Below are positions 35,361 through 35,605 of a stretch of DNA of 35,605 nt, piece after piece (position 1 is the stretch's first letter; the number at the start of each line of letters is the position of its first letter). Source of the DNA: Kineosporiaceae bacterium (GTDB taxonomy: Bacteria; Actinomycetota; Actinomycetes; Actinomycetales; Kineosporiaceae); NCBI GenBank assembly GCA_016794595.1, contig JAEUJN010000074.1, positions 1 through 35,605 on the forward strand. Reading direction: 5' to 3'. A program made the translations under genes and the position numbers. A model generated the notes under the pieces. The model was not told the DNA's origin and did no database searches. It saw only the letters and a list, made by a program, of their open reading frames with translations.

Positions 35361-35476
35361 CTGCTACCCGCAAGTCGATCGGTGGTCAGGCCGATCTCGG
35401 ATTCGTAGCTGCCGTGTGCGAGGTAGTACGTGCCCGCCTCGGTGAGGGTCGCCGTCCACGTCTTGGTATGAGTCCC
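35361..35476 (-). pseudogene. Possible truncated gene next to the insertion sequence
   Basis: On the minus strand a frame reads HTKTWTATLTEAGTYYLAHG, then SYESEIGLTTDRLAG, with the look of a real protein (a winged-helix-type end, with TLTEAGTYYLAHG like the wing/terminus of such domains). Both the upstream and downstream continuations lose this character. The presumed 5' part would lie to the right, where the transposase leader begins, so insertion may have cut the gene. No family is recognised and the boundaries are approximate. Confidence 0.3.
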
Positions 35477-35587
35477 CTGGTGTGGTGGGGTTTGGGGTGA
35501 TGGACGGCGTGGCCTGCTGAGGCGGGGTGGCCATCGGCGGGATCTTCGGTGTGAACGACCAAGCACACACTGAAGAGGAGCCCACCG

Positions 35588-35605
35588 ATGGCCTTGTCCC
35601 AGTCT
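35588..35605 (+). CDS. Start of a transposase, probably IS256 family (partial)
   Basis: An ATG at 35588 behind GAGGAG (35575-35580) opens a frame reading MALSQS before the window ends. This is how many actinobacterial IS256-family transposases begin, and the tight ribosome binding site supports a real start. Only six codons are visible, so the family assignment rests on that N-terminus alone. The left end of the element should lie within about 150 bp upstream; I could not fix a terminal inverted repeat. Confidence 0.45.

Larger units (their letters stand above)
34724..35587. other. Upstream region of the helicase operon and degenerate sequence
   Basis: These 864 bp contain no intact gene I can support. 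Nearest the helicase start are two TGTCAC repeats, and the operon promoter should lie here. Further right, a minus-strand stretch (about 35360-35475) looks like a fragment of a coding gene, and the last 120 bp are the leader of an insertion-sequence transposase. Short open frames in between have shadow-like composition. Confidence 0.45.

Noticed and set aside
34769-35566. Minus-strand frame of 265 codons at the right end
   Set aside because: Only a short stretch near its start looks like protein; the rest has mixed composition and would span the presumed insertion-sequence leader. Only the short fragment is annotated.
1-35605. CRISPR array
   Set aside because: No series of regularly spaced direct repeats with spacers was found in any intergenic region.

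Overview
The window is high-GC DNA with dense, often overlapping genes and frequent GTG/TTG starts, which fits an actinobacterium (Actinomycetota); I cannot name the genus. Almost everything in it is accessory: it reads as a defence island assembled around a tRNA-integrated mobile element.

Layout from left to right. (1) Positions 1-8595, minus strand: the start of a type 2 BREX / phage growth limitation (Pgl) locus, pglW (NERD domain plus kinase domains), pglX (adenine-N6 DNA methyltransferase) and the first 255 codons of pglY (P-loop ATPase), which runs off the left edge. (2) Positions 8786-9496, plus strand: a divergent hypothetical gene with a CxCxCxGxxHG motif. (3) Positions 9497-12036: a recombination scar with a 16-codon scrap of argJ, a hairpin, the 3' half of a tRNA-Ala(CGC) gene (probable att site), a full tyrosine integrase, and two gene remnants, one with an in-frame stop. 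(4) Positions 12071-19434, minus strand: a complete type I Wadjet operon, jetABCD, with start/stop overlaps between jetA/jetB and jetB/jetC. (5) Positions 19435-20004: a gene-free regulatory-looking region with repeated GTCCGAC-type sites and two near-identical palindromes 21 bp apart. (6) Positions 20005-34723, minus strand: three very large, probably co-transcribed genes, a 2090-aa DEDDh exonuclease/DinG-like helicase/RecQ-like helicase fusion, an 816-aa protein I do not recognise, and a 1963-aa STAND-type P-loop NTPase. (7) Positions 34724-35605: degenerate sequence, then the first codons of an IS256-type transposase leaving the right edge.

Pgl/BREX-2 limits phage by a modification-linked mechanism, and Wadjet cleaves circular plasmid DNA. 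The third operon combines a signal-sensing NTPase architecture with a DNA-processing enzyme. Its position beside two established defence systems makes it the best candidate for an undescribed anti-phage or anti-plasmid system. That role is inferred from domain content and neighbourhood, not demonstrated.
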